From the NCBI RefSeq assembly GCF_000165425.1, contig NW_001799089.1, forward strand, positions 1 through 64,000: a stretch of DNA of 64,000 nucleotides, given 5' to 3'. The notes beneath the pieces were generated by a model, which worked only from the letters and a program-made list of their open reading frames with translations, was not told the origin of the DNA and did not search any database. The translations under genes and the position numbers were made by a program. The stretch comes from Paramecium tetraurelia. Its lineage: Eukaryota > Ciliophora > Oligohymenophorea > Peniculida > Parameciidae. This document shows positions 62,948 to 64,000 of this stretch, piece after piece (within the stretch, counting starts at the first letter, position 1; the number at the start of each line of letters is the position of its first letter).

Positions 62948-63866
62948 ACTCCTATTATTGTTACTATTATTATTATTATAACTTTTGTTATTGTTACCAT
63001 TATTATTATTATAACTCTTATTATTGTAATTGTTATTCTTGTACATTAAAACTAATTTAATCCTCTTAAATATTTTTAGTCTGTGAATTATCTTAATCAT
63101 CCAAAATAATCTCTTCGACTTTTGCTTATTATTCTATTATCATACCATCTTATTAATTTTATAAATTGAATTCAGATGTATCCTATAATTATAGAATTTA
63201 ATTTTGTTTTTCTTGATTATTATTAGTATGGCTTTATAAAATTGATGGTGTTTGATTGTTATTTTATATTTCATTATTTTAGCTGTTTTAGATTGATGAT
63301 TTACTACCTGTAGTTTACTAATCCTCATTAAATTAAAAAACTTCTACATCTTGATTATCTTAATTTATCCAACTCATTGGATCTTCATAAACAATAAAAT
63401 CAATGTTCTACTAATTATCATTGTCTGTTTACAATAAACTTTATTATTGATCTTTCTTTTAATCACTCTATTAAGTCAGTGCTTCTTCATGTTTATCGTA
63501 TTTTGTTTCCTTCTAAATTTACTCGACATCATCCCTTAAAAATATTTCAGGATCTTGAGGAATATAAACTCCATTTAATGTCTTATATATAGATTTTTCA
63601 TCTAAATTATGAGATAATTATAAAGTTGAAATTTAATTAGAATCATCATCAATTTTATCTTTAATGTTAAAATTTTAAATAGGTTCAATAATCAAATTTC
63701 TATCTTAGTGCACTTCATTAAAGTTTAAAGAACCTTAATATTTAGATTCTGAATCAATTGAATATTATTGTAAAAAGATGCCATTGATTTATAATAGCTA
63801 TTTAATTCTCTCCAAGGATTTACAATTTGATTTTTAAATCAAAACAGCGAAATGATTGATTAGCAT
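60700..63866 (-). CDS. 1047-aa polyQ, acidic and Tyr/Asn-rich protein with a crystallin-like C-terminus
   Basis: One frame without TGA from ATG 63864-63866 to a 23-nt intron (60777-60799) and TGA 60700-60702. Order: N-terminal HFAVLIQKSNCKSLERIKQ region, Asp/Gln-rich linker, polyQ tract (62850-62945, 32 Gln in a row, mostly TAA), a YDYDVYSQLYSDYDSDYD repeat, His/Arg-rich block, a strongly acidic and Lys/Gln-rich region (residues about 450-680), an ENEDQENQEQ repeat, then a Tyr/Pro/Asn/Gly-rich basic region (NYPGRYPGDEL, GYPYRHR, PYYYDPYE) and a C-terminal Cys-containing domain (DQCYFKGRRINLCGEYPVI, SYIVPENFEIRF). The last resembles a beta-gamma crystallin motif (CxFxGxxxxL...GxYPxL...SxxVPxGF). 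Function unknown. Confidence 0.75.
62850..62945 (-). repeat. TAA/CAA trinucleotide repeat encoding polyglutamine
   Basis: 32 consecutive Gln codons in the gene's frame, mainly TAA with interspersed CAA (minus strand); continues more loosely upstream to about 63040. In other frames it would read poly-Asn or poly-Ile, but those frames do not continue the long ORF. Microsatellite instability is likely. Confidence 0.8.
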
Positions 63867-64000
63867 ATCAGGTTAATATTTTTTCTTAGATTCAATAGAG
63901 AAAATATAATGTTCACATTTTTTAATGTTTTAACCTAACCTAGATTTAATTAGAAATTGTACATTTTTTGGTTTGAATAATATATATGTAACTTTGTGAG

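Noticed and set aside
62850..63040. Regular trinucleotide repeats as a CRISPR or minisatellite array
   Set aside because: No spacers; it is an in-frame codon repeat within a gene.
62783..63100. 105-aa ORF with a poly-Asn run
   Set aside because: The same repeat read in the wrong frame; in the continuous gene frame it is polyGln.

Overview
The window reads as macronuclear DNA of a Paramecium species. TAA and TAG lie inside almost every conserved domain at glutamine positions and only TGA ends genes. Introns are 20-32 nt, GT...AG, several per gene, and each was placed by restoring a conserved reading frame. Base composition is very AT-rich and genes are tightly packed on both strands. The species cannot be fixed from the sequence alone. 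A 26-base run of N at 35651-35676 marks a draft assembly gap. All coding calls are hand translations with the ciliate code; in nearly every multi-exon gene the spliced length divides by three.

Layout. 1-10350: orphan ORF, membrane RING-H2 protein (-), CDK9-like kinase (+), gamma-carbonic-anhydrase-like protein (-), PACRG (+), possible myristoylated protein (+), MsrB-fold protein lacking its redox cysteines (-), DHHC palmitoyltransferase (+). 10351-20030: calmodulin-like protein (-), SRP9 (+), ABCG half transporter with a frameshift (+), small membrane protein (+), two divergent coiled-coil genes, small membrane protein (-), TAP42/IGBP1 (+). 20030-30210: decayed UDP-galactose 4-epimerase pseudogene (-), 522-aa novel protein (-), small acidic protein (+), a decayed locus, an RS-rich protein (+), NDUFAF6-like protein (+), 892-aa coiled-coil protein (+). 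30216-40230: very long CABIN1/HIR3-like TPR protein (-), gene fragment and assembly gap, PX-BAR sorting nexin (+), protein kinase with EF-hand-like tail (-). 40229-51260: YPPQGQ-repeat glycine-zipper protein (+), small coiled coil (+), biotin-protein ligase (-), unknown 211-aa protein (-), acidic membrane protein (+), PH-domain kinase (-), nephrocystin-4 (-). 51422-64000: PP2A B'' subunit (-), SDHA (+), unknown protein (+), degenerate histidine-kinase receptor (+), tandem CCCH zinc finger (-), and a 1047-aa polyQ, acidic and Tyr/Asn-rich protein with a crystallin-like C-terminus (-).

Functional themes are mixed, as usual for Paramecium: cilia (PACRG at the doublet inner junction, NPHP4 at the transition zone), mitochondria (SDHA of complex II, NDUFAF6-like and gamma-CA-like proteins tied to complex I), phosphorylation control (CDK9-like, three other kinase-type genes, TAP42 and PP2A B''), secretion (SRP9), lipid modification (DHHC) and Ca2+ sensing. 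No operon logic is expected. Five divergent gene pairs have start codons only 16-28 bp apart, one tandem pair is separated by 5 bp, and one convergent pair by 8 bp.

Most unusual items: the MsrB-fold protein without catalytic cysteines, the receptor with a histidine-kinase-like domain lacking its key residues, the gamma-CA-like protein without zinc ligands, the polyQ tract written largely in reassigned TAA codons next to a crystallin-like domain, the frameshifted ABCG gene and the GalE pseudogene. No mobile element, CRISPR array, rRNA or tRNA was recognised.
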